A DNA stretch of 64,000 nt from Acinetobacter sp. ANC 4470 (GCF_002135335.1 NZ_NEGC01000002.1:124001-188000); one strand, 5' to 3'; positions 1 to 11,602 are shown, counted from the first letter of the stretch. A program made the numbers and translations. Notes: generated from the sequence alone by a model not told the origin.

Positions 1-346
1 TTTCTTGGAATGCATCTTCGCCAATTAGATGTGTTGCAACCTGACCAGACAAAATCACCATTGGGATTGAGTCCATATATGCCGTTGCAATTGGCGTTAC
101 AGTATTGGTTGCGCCTGGGCCTGATGTGACGAGAACAACACCCGTTTTACCTGTTACACGTGAATAAGCATCTGCCATATGACCAGCAGCTTGCTCATGA
201 CGCACAAGGTAATGATTGATTTTGTCTTGTTGAAAGAGCGCATCATAAATATGTAATACTGCGCCGCCTGGGTATCCAAAAACATGCTCAACGCCTTCGT
301 CCGCCAATGCGCGAACAAGCATTTCACCACCAGATAAAAGTTCCAA
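1..346 (-). CDS. ilvI: Acetolactate synthase large subunit, N-terminal part (cut by window edge)
   Basis: First step of branched-chain amino acid synthesis: condenses two pyruvates, or pyruvate and 2-oxobutyrate, using ThDP and FAD. About 115 residues are visible, beginning [20 protein letters not shown], with the ThDP-enzyme N-terminal motifs [15 protein letters not shown], the catalytic glutamate in VRHEQAA, and TSGPGATN. I chose the TTG start at 346-344 because it gives the family N-terminus and has an AGGGTGA Shine-Dalgarno stretch about 7 nt upstream. The 3' part lies outside the window. The regulatory subunit and ilvC would be expected downstream, but I cannot see them. Confidence 0.93.
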   Translation of the reverse strand, partial: MELLSGGEMLVRALADEGVEHVFGYPGGAVLHIYDALFQQDKINHYLVRHEQAAGHMADAYSRVTGKTGVVLVTSGPGATNTVTPIATAYMDSIPMVILSGQVATHLIGEDAFQE

Positions 347-369
347 CGTGATTCACCCTAATCTTTTTT

Positions 370-397
370 CACTGTGTTATGAAAGACATAAACAGTG
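370..397 (-). promoter_or_regulatory. Imperfect leader hairpin upstream of ilvI
   Basis: CACTGTGTTATG (370-381) pairs with CATAAACAGTG (387-397) with one bulged base and a 5-nt loop. In the direction of ilvI transcription it ends about 24 nt before the TTG start and is followed by an A-rich stretch, so it is not an intrinsic terminator. It could affect ribosome access. An extended -10-like TGCTATAAC lies upstream on the minus strand (about 422-429). Function is inferred only. Confidence 0.35.
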
Positions 398-1149
398 TTT
401 CATTCATTGATTGTGAGCTCTGTTATAGCACACATATTTCATAGTTTTCGCAGCAATAGGAAAAAATTCTGATCTGTTTGCTGTTTGAGCAATATGAGAT
501 CTAAAACGTGTTGGGATAAACACATTTCATTGTTTACTTTGTTCATTTTCTCGGCTAGAGAGAATGCCCATTGCATGACATGACATTTATTCGAAGGGTG
601 ATCAAATAAACACATATAAAACTACAGCCAGCATTTTTGTGGTTTCGCCTATTAAAGTCAAGTTTAAAAATTGGCTTTTTTCTGTTTATTTACAAGCCGT
701 TTATTTTTTAAGCTAAACACCCACTTTCAGATTTGATTTTTCCGTCTGCAATTTTATTTGAAAAACCAACAGTTCCTTCGAACTAAAAGCCCCATTAATA
801 AAAAAATATTATAAATTAGATAAATAAATTTAATATTTTATTGATTTTGAGCTAGACACATATGGCGAAAAGTTAAACCACACCCTCTCTCACTCAATAT
901 ATATAGTTGTAATTTTCATTGAAGAACATGAATAACCAGATCAAAAATTAATTAAAATTTAACGATTTATATTTTTAAAATGAGCATTTATCCAATAATT
1001 ATTTATGCTTAGTCCAGTCATCAATTACATTGGTCAGCTTATCTTTTTTTTCTGCAAATCAATAAAAACCATATAAAATGTAGAACATGTAGTTTGACTA
1101 AATTCCAGCCTTCACTCTAACCCATTATTACGATAAGGACTTCTTTCTC
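398..1149. other. AT-rich intergenic region without a recognisable gene
   Basis: About 750 bases between the divergent ilvI and the DUF4124 gene. It is very AT-rich (for example around 780-1000) and has no ORF with a credible ribosome binding site. It presumably holds the two divergent promoters. I could not find a clean -35/-10 pair for the rightward gene, though TTGACT occurs at 1094-1099. Nothing else supported. Confidence 0.5.
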
Positions 1150-1500
1150 ATGTCATCACCTTTTATCAAGTTTAGATTCATGGCGATATGCTTGAGCTTC
1201 AGCCTAAGTTCGACCACCAGCTTCGCGAAAGAATATTACAAATGGGTGGATGCAAAAGGTTCTACCCATTACACCGCAACCCCACCACCAAAATCTGCAC
1301 AGAAAAAAGGGAAAGTGGGTACATATGGTTGGAATCACGCATCAACTACAGTTGCACCAAGTAATCAAGCACATCCTTCGGCAAATGAGGCTGCTCAAGA
1401 AGGTAGCCCCGTTGTTTCAATTCCTCAAATTCCAGCAGGTACTATACCTAATACACTATCAGTTGGTGATGAAGTCGTTCATCCATCAAGTGCCCGCTGA
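1150..1500 (+). CDS. Secreted DUF4124 domain protein
   Basis: 116 residues. A signal peptide (basic start, hydrophobic stretch around residues 11-22, ending near TSFA) is followed by KEYYKWVDAKGSTHYTATPPP, the hallmark of the DUF4124 domain, a short all-beta periplasmic module of unknown role. The remainder is low-complexity and rich in Pro, Ser and Ala. An AAGGA sequence lies about 11 nt upstream of the ATG. The gene stands alone between the AT-rich gap and leuS. Product class is confident; function is unknown. Confidence 0.8.
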   Translation: MSSPFIKFRFMAICLSFSLSSTTSFAKEYYKWVDAKGSTHYTATPPPKSAQKKGKVGTYGWNHASTTVAPSNQAHPSANEAAQEGSPVVSIPQIPAGTIPNTLSVGDEVVHPSSAR

Positions 1501-1578
1501 AAGATAAAGATTTCTAATTTTATCTATGAATCTCATTTTTGCTGTTTAAAAACTTCAATATTTTATGCTTTATGTCAG

Positions 1579-1610
1579 GCGCAAAATTCACTTTTTAGTG
1601 CATTTTGCGC
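1579..1610 (+). promoter_or_regulatory. Strong hairpin directly upstream of leuS
   Basis: A 14-bp stem with one mismatch (1579-1592 against 1597-1610) and a TTTT loop. There is no T-run after it on the plus strand, so it is not a typical terminator. It overlaps a possible leuS promoter (TTCACT 1587-1592, 18-bp spacer, TATGCT 1611-1616). It may be a protein-binding dyad or a processing signal. Confidence 0.5.
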
Positions 1611-1647
1611 TATGCTGTGCAACAAACTTTTTAACCATTGTTCTTAA

Positions 1648-4296
<2,649 letters not shown>

Positions 4297-4311
4297 TTCC
4301 CTTATTAAATT

Positions 4312-4384
4312 CCCTCTCCTCCTAGGAGAGGGTTAGGGAGAGGTAATTCCCCTCATCCTAACCTTCTCCCCAAGGGAGAAGGAA
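4312..4384. repeat. Palindromic intergenic repeat after leuS
   Basis: The segment contains a palindrome CCCTCTCCTCCTAGGAGAGGG-like arm pair (4312-4332). GGTTAGGGAGAGG and CCTCATCCTAACCTTCTCCC follow as imperfect inverted copies, and then AAGGGAGAAGG. This CCTCTCC/GGAGAGG repeat type is seen between genes in many bacterial genomes. It lies after the leuS stop and could stabilise or end the leuS message. Confidence 0.6.
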
Positions 4385-4412
4385 CTTTAAGGAAATAAAA
4401 CAAAAGCCAAAC

Positions 4413-4439
4413 AAAGCCCGTTGTCAATCAACGGGCTTT
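4413..4439 (+). terminator. Terminator-like hairpin between leuS and lptE
   Basis: Perfect 11-bp stem AAAGCCCGTTG / CAACGGGCTTT with loop TCAAT. The right arm ends in TTT, followed by GACTTTAC, so the T-tract is weak. It probably reduces read-through from leuS into lptE. Confidence 0.7.
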
Positions 4440-4500
4440 GACTTTACAATCAACTCAGAAATTCATTTACCCATCTTTGGGATAAAACAGAGGAAAAAGC

Positions 4501-5037
4501 ATGCACTTAGTTCAACGTGTTGCAGCGGTTGTATTAACTTTGGGTCTAAGTGCCGGCTTAGTCGGTTGTGGTTTTCATTTAAAAGGCATGAACCCAACGA
4601 CTGCTCCTGTCGCGTACTCTAAAATGAGTTTAGCACTGCCAAATAACACAGAAGAATTACACGAAAAACTGGCGATTTATTTAGGTGCAACGGGTATTCA
4701 ACTGAGCAACAATCCTGATGCTTATGTGTTACGTGTACTTGAATATAAGCCACAACGTCATGAGCTTAACGGTAAATTGGTGGAAACTTTACTGCGTTTA
4801 ACCGTGACTTTCCGCATTGAAGATGCGCAAGGTCATCCTGTGACGGAACCTCGAACCATTACTGCTTCACGTAGCTATCAGTATGATGTGGCGACCGTAA
4901 ATACCGATGACCAAGAACAAAAATATTTAAACGAAGTGATGGTGGATGATGTAGCACAGCAAATTGTGCGTCAAATTTCATCTAATCGTTTACCCAAAGT
5001 TATTACCAAACCTACCACACCAGCAACACAACCTTAA
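4501..5037 (+). CDS. lptE: LPS-assembly lipoprotein LptE
   Basis: Outer-membrane lipoprotein that plugs LptD and helps insert lipooligosaccharide into the outer leaflet. 178 residues. A type II signal peptide ends in the lipobox LVGC (Cys near residue 23), followed by GFHLKG, the usual LptE start of the mature chain (G-F-x-L-K/R-G). AGAGGAAAAAGC precedes the ATG. The position leuS-lptE-holA is the classic arrangement. The C-terminus is Thr/Pro-rich (TKPTTPATQP), which is common in this genus. Confidence 0.95.
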   Translation: MHLVQRVAAVVLTLGLSAGLVGCGFHLKGMNPTTAPVAYSKMSLALPNNTEELHEKLAIYLGATGIQLSNNPDAYVLRVLEYKPQRHELNGKLVETLLRLTVTFRIEDAQGHPVTEPRTITASRSYQYDVATVNTDDQEQKYLNEVMVDDVAQQIVRQISSNRLPKVITKPTTPATQP

Positions 5038-5054
5038 AATATAGACCTTCAGTT

Positions 5055-6044
5055 ATGAAACTTGACTATCCACAAGCACTGAAACGTGTTGATGAAGCTC
5101 GCGGCGCTTGGATTATGTATGGTCAAGAGCCATTACTTGAACAAAATTTACTGGATGCTTTTCGTCAAAGTTGGCACAAACAAGAGATTGAACGGCAACG
5201 TTACGACATTAGCAATGTCAGTGATTGGAAAAATGTCTTTAATGCTTTAAATAGCTTATCGCTGTTTTCCAATCAACTGGCAATTGAAGTACATGGCAAC
5301 ATCAAACCAGATGCCAGTAGTCTCAAACTGCTGAAAAACTATATTCAACACAACGAACAAAACCTGTTGCTGATGGTGATGCCTAAACAAGACAGCAGCA
5401 GTTTAAAATCCAGTTTTTTTCAAGTGGTAGATGCCAATGGGGTTACTGTGCCTCTGACGGCTAACTATCCACAAGATCGACAACGGATTTTAGCTATTGA
5501 GGCAGAAAAGCTCGGTATTAAACTGGCCAATGATGCTTGGCAATGGCTTGAACAGCACCATGAGCACAATTTGCTCGCTGCAAAAAACAGTCTCATGCGC
5601 GTCAGTGATACTTTTGTAGATGTCGATATCATTCAGATTGATCATTTGTACTCATGTTTACAGGATCAATCGCGTTATACCACCTACGACTTAAATGATG
5701 CACTTCTTGCTGGAAATTTAGCTCAAGCGATTAAAATTTTTCAATATTTGGTTGCCTCAGGCGAGCCAATGAGTCTGATTTTATGGAGCATTAGCAAAGA
5801 AATGCGCTTACTGATGCAATTGTTTGAACAACCACAAAATGCCTTACAACTAGGTATTTGGAAAAATAAAGTCAGTCAATATCAACAAGCGCTCAGACGA
5901 CTGAATCCGAACTGTTTTCTGACTTGGCCTGCTCTATTGTTGCGTATTGATGCCGCAATTAAAGGACTGAGTCGTGAAAATGCTGAATATTTAGTGATGC
6001 AAGCAATTGTTAGTCTCTGCGGTCAACGTTTATTTGCAGAATAA
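5055..6044 (+). CDS. holA: DNA polymerase III delta subunit
   Basis: Clamp-loader subunit that opens the beta clamp. 329 residues, close to E. coli HolA (343). The N-terminal part has the family pattern GAWIMYGQEPLLEQNLLDAF, and the middle has LQDQSRYTTYDLNDALLAGN. The C-terminal clamp-loader collar helices end in the conserved LVMQAI. Only 17 nt separate it from lptE, so the two are probably co-transcribed. The Shine-Dalgarno sequence is weak. Confidence 0.95.
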   Translation: MKLDYPQALKRVDEARGAWIMYGQEPLLEQNLLDAFRQSWHKQEIERQRYDISNVSDWKNVFNALNSLSLFSNQLAIEVHGNIKPDASSLKLLKNYIQHNEQNLLLMVMPKQDSSSLKSSFFQVVDANGVTVPLTANYPQDRQRILAIEAEKLGIKLANDAWQWLEQHHEHNLLAAKNSLMRVSDTFVDVDIIQIDHLYSCLQDQSRYTTYDLNDALLAGNLAQAIKIFQYLVASGEPMSLILWSISKEMRLLMQLFEQPQNALQLGIWKNKVSQYQQALRRLNPNCFLTWPALLLRIDAAIKGLSRENAEYLVMQAIVSLCGQRLFAE

Positions 6045-6088
6045 TGACTACCTGTCAGCAATTGTGTAATGTATCTTTTAAATGAATC

Positions 6089-6118
6089 ATATTGATGATT
6101 TGATTAAATCATCAATAT
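6089..6118. promoter_or_regulatory. Perfect AT-rich dyad after holA
   Basis: 13-bp perfect arms ATATTGATGATTT (6089-6101) and AAATCATCAATAT (6106-6118) around a 4-nt GATT centre. It is AT-rich and has no following T-run, so it fits an operator or weak RNA hairpin better than a terminator. It lies 33 bp before the Fur-box match in the macA upstream region. Confidence 0.45.
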
Positions 6119-6150
6119 TGAACGTACTCAAACTCAAGCCATTTTATTCT

Positions 6151-6165
6151 TAATAATAATTCTCA
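6151..6165. promoter_or_regulatory. Candidate Fur box upstream of macAB
   Basis: TAATAATAATTCTCA matches the 7-1-7 Fur consensus TGATAATnATTATCA at 12 of 14 defined positions. It lies 68 nt upstream of the macA start. A -10-like TATAAT is at 6205-6210, with a poor -35. Iron control is an inference. Confidence 0.6.
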
Positions 6166-6232
6166 TTTGTTTTAAAAATTCACGTTTTATCCTTATTTAA
6201 CTTTTATAATCAATCCAATTTTCCGAATTCTT

Positions 6233-7561
6233 ATGATCACTATGCCAAAAATAAAACCATCCAAAATAATCGTTGCTGTGGTCTGTATTCTTGCCATTGC
6301 AGTTACTGCATGGTTTTTCTTAAAGCCAAAAGAACAATCACCTCAATACATTACTAGCGAAGTCAACCGCGGTGATATTGAAGACTCAGTGCTTGCAACT
6401 GGTGTACTTGAAGCGACCAAAATGGTCAGTGTTGGTGCACAGGTTTCAGGTCAGGTGAAAAAAATGTATGTCGAACTAGGTGACCCAGTGAAACAAGGTC
6501 AACTGATTGCTCAAATTGATTCAATTCGTCAGGAAAATGATTTAAAAACCGCTGAAGCCAATATTAAAAACCAACAAGCACAATTGGCAGTTAAACAAGC
6601 CAATCTGGCTAAAGTGCAATCTGAATATCAACGTCAACAAGCCATGTATGCACAAGATGCAACATCTCGCGCAGAGTTAGAGTCGGCATTGGCAAGCTAT
6701 AAAACGGCACAAGCGGATATTTTGGCCATTAATGCGCAAATTGAACAATCTCGCTTAACACTTGCAACAGCCAAAGAAGATTTAGGCTATACCCAAATTA
6801 TTGCACCAATGGACGGAACGATTGTTGCGATTGTGACTGAAGAAGGTCAAACCGTAAATGCCAACCAAAGTGCACCAACGATTGTTAAATTAGCAAAACT
6901 TGACACGATGACTATTAAGGCTGAAATTTCTGAAGCCGATGTGATGAAAGTTGAACAAGGTCAAACGGTTTATTTCACCACTCTGGGAAATAGCGATAAA
7001 AAACATTATGCAAAATTACGCCAAGTAGAGCCTGCACCTGACTCAATTAATACCGAAACCAGTAGCACATCATCTAGCACTGCAATTTATTACAACGCAT
7101 TATTTGATGTACCCAATGAAGATGGCAAGTTACGCATTGATATGACGGCACAAGTTTATATCATCCTTAGTGAAGCCAAGAATGTATTAACCATTCCTGC
7201 CGCAGCAATACAAAGCTCAAATCGTTCTCAAGCTAAACGTAGCGATACAGCAAAAGAACAAACAGCGAAAAGCTCAACGGATCAAACCAAGACTGATCGT
7301 CCGAAACGTCTAGAGCTTTCTGCTGAAGAAAAATCACTCATCGAACAAGGTAAAGCGTCTTTATCTATGGTTCGCGTGGTTCAAGCGGATGGAACGGCAA
7401 AACCACAAGCGGTATTGGTGGGTTTAAATAATCGCGTCACTGCCCAAATCATCAAAGGCTTAAAGCAAGGTGATAAGGTCGTGATTGCAGATGCTTCAGA
7501 TACCTCAAATGATGCTGCAAAACGTAGTAACCGCGCAGGCGCTGGTCCAATGAGAATGTAA
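6233..7561 (+). CDS. macA: MacA-like periplasmic adaptor of a tripartite exporter
   Basis: Links the inner-membrane ABC transporter MacB to an outer-membrane channel. 442 residues: an N-terminal membrane anchor (about 11-31), a barrel/lipoyl half-motif (VSVGAQVSGQVKKMYVELGD), a long coiled-coil hairpin (about 98-180), the second lipoyl half, and a beta-barrel domain. It is longer than E. coli MacA (about 370) because of a charged Ser/Lys/Thr-rich insertion around residues 327-365. The stop is 2 nt before the macB ATG, so translation is probably coupled. The start could also be the ATG 9 nt downstream. Substrate is not evident: macrolides, peptides, haem-type molecules and siderophores are known for relatives. 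Confidence 0.9.
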   Translation: MITMPKIKPSKIIVAVVCILAIAVTAWFFLKPKEQSPQYITSEVNRGDIEDSVLATGVLEATKMVSVGAQVSGQVKKMYVELGDPVKQGQLIAQIDSIRQENDLKTAEANIKNQQAQLAVKQANLAKVQSEYQRQQAMYAQDATSRAELESALASYKTAQADILAINAQIEQSRLTLATAKEDLGYTQIIAPMDGTIVAIVTEEGQTVNANQSAPTIVKLAKLDTMTIKAEISEADVMKVEQGQTVYFTTLGNSDKKHYAKLRQVEPAPDSINTETSSTSSSTAIYYNALFDVPNEDGKLRIDMTAQVYIILSEAKNVLTIPAAAIQSSNRSQAKRSDTAKEQTAKSSTDQTKTDRPKRLELSAEEKSLIEQGKASLSMVRVVQADGTAKPQAVLVGLNNRVTAQIIKGLKQGDKVVIADASDTSNDAAKRSNRAGAGPMRM

Positions 7562-7563
7562 TC

Positions 7564-9543
7564 ATGAGTCAAAATCAACCACCTTTGCTCAAGGTCACAG
7601 ATCTGACTCGTGAATTCCCTGCTGGGGAAAGTAGCATTCAGATTCTAAAGAGCATCAATTTAGAAATTTACGCTGGAGAACTGGTCACCATCGTTGGGCA
7701 ATCAGGTTCTGGTAAGTCCACACTAATGAATATTCTTGGATGTTTAGATCAACCGACATCGGGTAGTTATCAGGTCAAAGGACGTGAAACACGCAAATTA
7801 GAAGCCGATGAGCTTGCACAGCTACGTCGTGAATACTTTGGTTTTATTTTTCAGCGTTATCATTTATTGGGAGATTTGACTGCTGCGGGCAACGTCGAAG
7901 TTCCAGCCATTTATGCAGGCGTAGATGCCTCTGCACGGCAACAACGTTCAACTCAACTGCTCTCTGACTTAGGTTTAGCTGAAAAAACCCAAAACCGCCC
8001 CAGTCAACTTTCAGGTGGTCAGCAACAACGTGTTTCGATTGCTCGTGCATTAATGAACGGTGGTGATGTGATCTTAGCCGATGAACCCACAGGTGCATTG
8101 GATAAAAACAGTGGTATTGAAGTCATGCGTATTTTACGTGAACTCAATGCCAAAGGTCATACCATCATCCTTGTTACCCATGATATGAACGTGGCGAAAA
8201 ATGCCTCACGCATTATTGAAATTAGTGACGGTAATATTATTTCCGATCGCGTAAATGTACCTGAGGCAGATGGTGAAGTGCTTGAGAAACAGCAGCTCAA
8301 CCGTACACCGCAAAAGAAAACGCCTTCTTGGCGTTCAGCAGCAGATCGATTGGCTGAAGCCTTCCGCATGGCATTATTGGCCATGAATGCACACCGTATG
8401 CGTACCTTCCTGACTATGCTTGGGATTATTATTGGCATTGCATCGGTGGTCTCGGTAGTTGCTTTAGGTAATGGTTCTCAGAAACAGATTCTGGAAAATA
8501 TCAGTAGCCTCGGCACCAACACCATTACCGTTTATCAGGGACGTGGCTTTGGCGATAACTCTAAAACAGCCCAAGTCAAAACCTTGGTTCCTGCCGATGC
8601 TGAAGCATTGGCTGAACAGCCTTATGTCGATGGTGTTAGTCCTTCCGTCAACAGCAGTGTCACTGCCCGATTTAAAGATACTGAGGCATCAGCTACTGTG
8701 AATGGGGTAAGCGCAGACTTTTTCTATGTCAAAGGTATGACCTTTCAAGCTGGGCAACCTTTTGACAAAGAAGGCGTGACTGAACGTGCGCAAGATGTGG
8801 TGATTGATGACAATACCAAGAAAACCTTCTTTGGTGATGGGACTAACCCTGTAGGTCAAGTCATTCTTTTGGGTAGTGTACCAAGTCGTATTATTGGCGT
8901 GATTGAAGCGCAAAAATCAATGATGGGGAATTCCGACAGTTTAAATGTTTATTTACCCTACTCAACTGTGATGAGCCGCATGTTGGGACAGTCGAATGTC
9001 CGCAGCATCATTGTCCGTGTTAAAGATGAATATCCAAGTGCTACTGCCGAAAATGCCATTCTAAACTTACTGGTACAACGTCATGGCGCGCAAGACATAT
9101 TTACCCAGAATTCGGACAGTATTCGTGAAACTATTCAGCAAACCACACAAACCATGACACTCCTCGTCTCTGCAATCGCGGTGATTTCATTGATTGTCGG
9201 AGGGATTGGCGTAATGAATATTATGCTGGTTTCTGTAACGGAACGAACTCAAGAAATTGGCGTACGTATGGCGGTTGGGGCACGGCAAAGTGACATCTTG
9301 CAACAGTTTCTGATTGAAGCGGTATTGGTGTGTATTTTAGGTGGCATTTTAGGTGTACTTTTATCATTAGGTATTGGGCAGTTGATTGGTCATTTTGCTG
9401 GAGACACCTTTCAAATGGCGTACTCAACCACGTCCATTATCGCAGCCTTCATTTGTTCAAGCATGATTGGGATTATCTTTGGCTTTATCCCTGCCCGTAA
9501 TGCAGCACAGTTAAATCCTGTAGATGCACTTTCTCGCGAATAA
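7564..9543 (+). CDS. macB: MacB-like ABC exporter, fused ATPase and permease
   Basis: 659 residues in the standard MacB order. The N-terminal ATPase has Walker A GQSGSGKST, signature LSGGQQQRVSIARAL and Walker B VILADEPTGALD. A first membrane helix follows near residue 278 (RMRTFLTMLGIIIGIASVV), then a large periplasmic domain, then three C-terminal membrane helices with the conserved ERTQEIGVRMAVGAR. Couples ATP hydrolysis to a piston-like export through MacA and the outer-membrane partner encoded next. Part of a three-gene operon with very short spacing. Confidence 0.95.
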   Translation: MSQNQPPLLKVTDLTREFPAGESSIQILKSINLEIYAGELVTIVGQSGSGKSTLMNILGCLDQPTSGSYQVKGRETRKLEADELAQLRREYFGFIFQRYHLLGDLTAAGNVEVPAIYAGVDASARQQRSTQLLSDLGLAEKTQNRPSQLSGGQQQRVSIARALMNGGDVILADEPTGALDKNSGIEVMRILRELNAKGHTIILVTHDMNVAKNASRIIEISDGNIISDRVNVPEADGEVLEKQQLNRTPQKKTPSWRSAADRLAEAFRMALLAMNAHRMRTFLTMLGIIIGIASVVSVVALGNGSQKQILENISSLGTNTITVYQGRGFGDNSKTAQVKTLVPADAEALAEQPYVDGVSPSVNSSVTARFKDTEASATVNGVSADFFYVKGMTFQAGQPFDKEGVTERAQDVVIDDNTKKTFFGDGTNPVGQVILLGSVPSRIIGVIEAQKSMMGNSDSLNVYLPYSTVMSRMLGQSNVRSIIVRVKDEYPSATAENAILNLLVQRHGAQDIFTQNSDSIRETIQQTTQTMTLLVSAIAVISLIVGGIGVMNIMLVSVTERTQEIGVRMAVGARQSDILQQFLIEAVLVCILGGILGVLLSLGIGQLIGHFAGDTFQMAYSTTSIIAAFICSSMIGIIFGFIPARNAAQLNPVDALSRE

Positions 9544-9554
9544 GGATACTCAAA

Positions 9555-10958
9555 ATGCACATGAATTTTACCAAACTTGCCACTGCCCTAATGTTGAGTG
9601 GTTCACTGTTCGGTTGCGCTGCGGTGGTGAAAACGCCATACCAACAACCCAGTGTAGATATTCCAAACAATTTTCAAAACAGCAAAGCCATAAGCCAACA
9701 AGTACATGCCAATATTGATGCAGATCAATGGTGGACTTTGTTTGGCGATACCCAGTTAAATCAATTGGTCAATCAAGTCCTCAGCAGCAATACTGATTTA
9801 GCCGTTGCAGGGATTAATTTACAACAAGCACGTTTACAAGCTGGCTTAGCGCAAAACAAGCAAGGTCCACGTGTTAGCTCAAGCGTATCCACAGGACATA
9901 ATATTGACTTAAGTTCAGGTAATGATTCTTCACGTGGATTGTCACTGAGTGGTGGTGTCAGCTATGAATTGGACTTATTTGGAAAACTTGCCAACCAAAC
10001 GGAAGTAACGCGTTGGGAAGCACTGGCAACTGAACAGGATTTACAAAGTACCGCACAAAGCTTAATTGCGACCACTGCCAACTTATATTGGCAACTGGGT
10101 TATCTGAATGAGCGTTATCAAATTGCGCAGCAAAACCTAGCCAGCACACAGAAAACCTATGAACTGGTGCGTACCCAATATCGTGCTGGTGCAGTTTCAG
10201 GTTTAGACCTGACCTCTGCGGAACAAGCAGTGCAAAGCCAAAAAGCGACGTTAAGTCAAATTGAACAGCAACGCGTAGAAGCACGTACCGCTTTGGCTGT
10301 TTTACTACACATGCCCGTACAGCAACTCAACATTCAAGAACCTGCTCGTTTACCCCGTATTGCTCTACCCAACATTGCAGCAGGCTTACCTGCGGACTTG
10401 CTTGCGCGCCGTCCAGATTTGCAAGCTGCCGAATTACGTTTACGTAAAGCTTTAACCAGTAAAGATGCCACTAAAGCCAGTTACTACCCATCCATAAGTT
10501 TGACTGGAAATTTAGGTAGTTCTAGTACATCGTTAAGCAACTTGTTAAAAAATCCCGCTTTAACTTTGGGCGCAAGCCTCAGCTTACCGTTCTTACAATA
10601 CAATGATATGAAAAAAGATTTGGCAATCAGTGATTTGGATTATGAAAAATCAATTCTCCAGTATCGTCAAACTTTGTATCAGGCTTTTGCTGATGTTGAA
10701 AATGCGCTGTCGGCACGTACTGAACTCAATAAACAAGTGGCGCTGCAAGAACGTAATGTACAACTTGCTGAAAAAACTGAGCGTTTAACTGAAGTACGTT
10801 ACCGTAACGGGGCGATTGCACTTAAAAACCTGTTAGATGCACAAGAAACTACGCGCAATGCGCGCCTGTCCTTAGTACAAACGAAGCAAAGCCAATACAA
10901 TGCCTATGTCACCTTGATGCAGGCTTTAGGTGGTAGTCCAATCAAACAGCTGCCTTAA
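9555..10958 (+). CDS. NodT-family outer-membrane efflux lipoprotein
   Basis: 467 residues. The lipoprotein signal peptide ends in LFGC, followed by the two outer-membrane-efflux-protein repeats with long helices. Family motifs include DQWWTLFGDTQLNQLVNQ near the start, SYELDLFGK, and GLPADLLARRPDLQAAE before the second repeat. This is the OprM/CmeC/NodT type, not E. coli TolC itself. It lies 11 nt after macB with AAGGA upstream, so the operon carries its own channel. An alternative start lies 6 nt downstream. Confidence 0.92.
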   Translation: MHMNFTKLATALMLSGSLFGCAAVVKTPYQQPSVDIPNNFQNSKAISQQVHANIDADQWWTLFGDTQLNQLVNQVLSSNTDLAVAGINLQQARLQAGLAQNKQGPRVSSSVSTGHNIDLSSGNDSSRGLSLSGGVSYELDLFGKLANQTEVTRWEALATEQDLQSTAQSLIATTANLYWQLGYLNERYQIAQQNLASTQKTYELVRTQYRAGAVSGLDLTSAEQAVQSQKATLSQIEQQRVEARTALAVLLHMPVQQLNIQEPARLPRIALPNIAAGLPADLLARRPDLQAAELRLRKALTSKDATKASYYPSISLTGNLGSSSTSLSNLLKNPALTLGASLSLPFLQYNDMKKDLAISDLDYEKSILQYRQTLYQAFADVENALSARTELNKQVALQERNVQLAEKTERLTEVRYRNGAIALKNLLDAQETTRNARLSLVQTKQSQYNAYVTLMQALGGSPIKQLP

Positions 10959-11016
10959 CCACTTTAAGCCCAAATAAAAAGTGCCCTTGGACACAATTAT
11001 CTGCTCATTTTCATAA

Positions 11017-11040
11017 TAAAAGCCCCGATTGGGGCTTTTA
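11017..11040. terminator. Bidirectional terminator between the efflux operon and the amidase gene
   Basis: Perfect 10-bp stem TAAAAGCCCC / GGGGCTTTTA with loop GATT. It has A and T runs on both sides and lies between convergent genes. Confidence 0.9.
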
Positions 11041-11071
11041 TTATTTAAACAACTTTCACATCTTTAACAAC

Positions 11072-11602
11072 TTAAAAACCAAGACGATAATATTGGTAAG
11101 TCAAACCACTTTCTTTATAAACATCATAACTTCTTTGTCTAAAATCGGACACCCATTGTGTGCCAGTAAAGCCTGCAATATGACCATAGGTATGTTTATT
11201 GGTTCGACGAATAATATAAATATCCCCTTGCTTAGGCGCATCAAACTTAGGGTTAATTTGTCTATAACCAATTTTCATCAGGGTATTACCCCAATCCGAA
11301 GCAGCAACAGGATGGCTTTTAAACTGAGCACCTGCTGACTCCAAAGCCACTCTGATACTTTTTGCACATTTTTTTGAACTGGTTTGACGGGTGATGCTTT
11401 GCAATTTTTGGGTAAATTTATCAATATCAATTCGCTGAGCACTGCCAGAAGTATAGTTCTTATTTTTTGATTTTTCTGGTCTGATAATAGGATCTGAATT
11501 GACTGCAGATTTGTAGCTTTGACCTGATTTTGAACGAATAATGATTTCTGTTGCTGCGGGTGCATGAATATCACGTACCCCCATATGTTGATCATAAAGC
11601 AT
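11072..11602 (-). CDS. NlpC/P60-like peptidoglycan amidase, possible secreted effector
   Basis: 176 residues. The C-terminal half has the cysteine-peptidase pattern of peptidoglycan amidases: Cys79 in SSKKCAKSIRVALESAG, then KQGDIYIIRR, His141 in HTYGHIAGFTG, and WVSDFRQ. The first 70 residues carry no signal peptide and no known fold that I recognise. Cytosolic enzymes of this shape are known as type VI secretion amidase effectors or phage-type lysins. A good Shine-Dalgarno sequence (GAGG, 7 nt) precedes the ATG. No neighbouring gene looks like an immunity protein, a VgrG or a holin, so the role remains open. A cell-wall function is well supported by the motifs; effector status is inference. 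Confidence 0.65.
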   Translation of the reverse strand: MLYDQHMGVRDIHAPAATEIIIRSKSGQSYKSAVNSDPIIRPEKSKNKNYTSGSAQRIDIDKFTQKLQSITRQTSSKKCAKSIRVALESAGAQFKSHPVAASDWGNTLMKIGYRQINPKFDAPKQGDIYIIRRTNKHTYGHIAGFTGTQWVSDFRQRSYDVYKESGLTYQYYRLGF

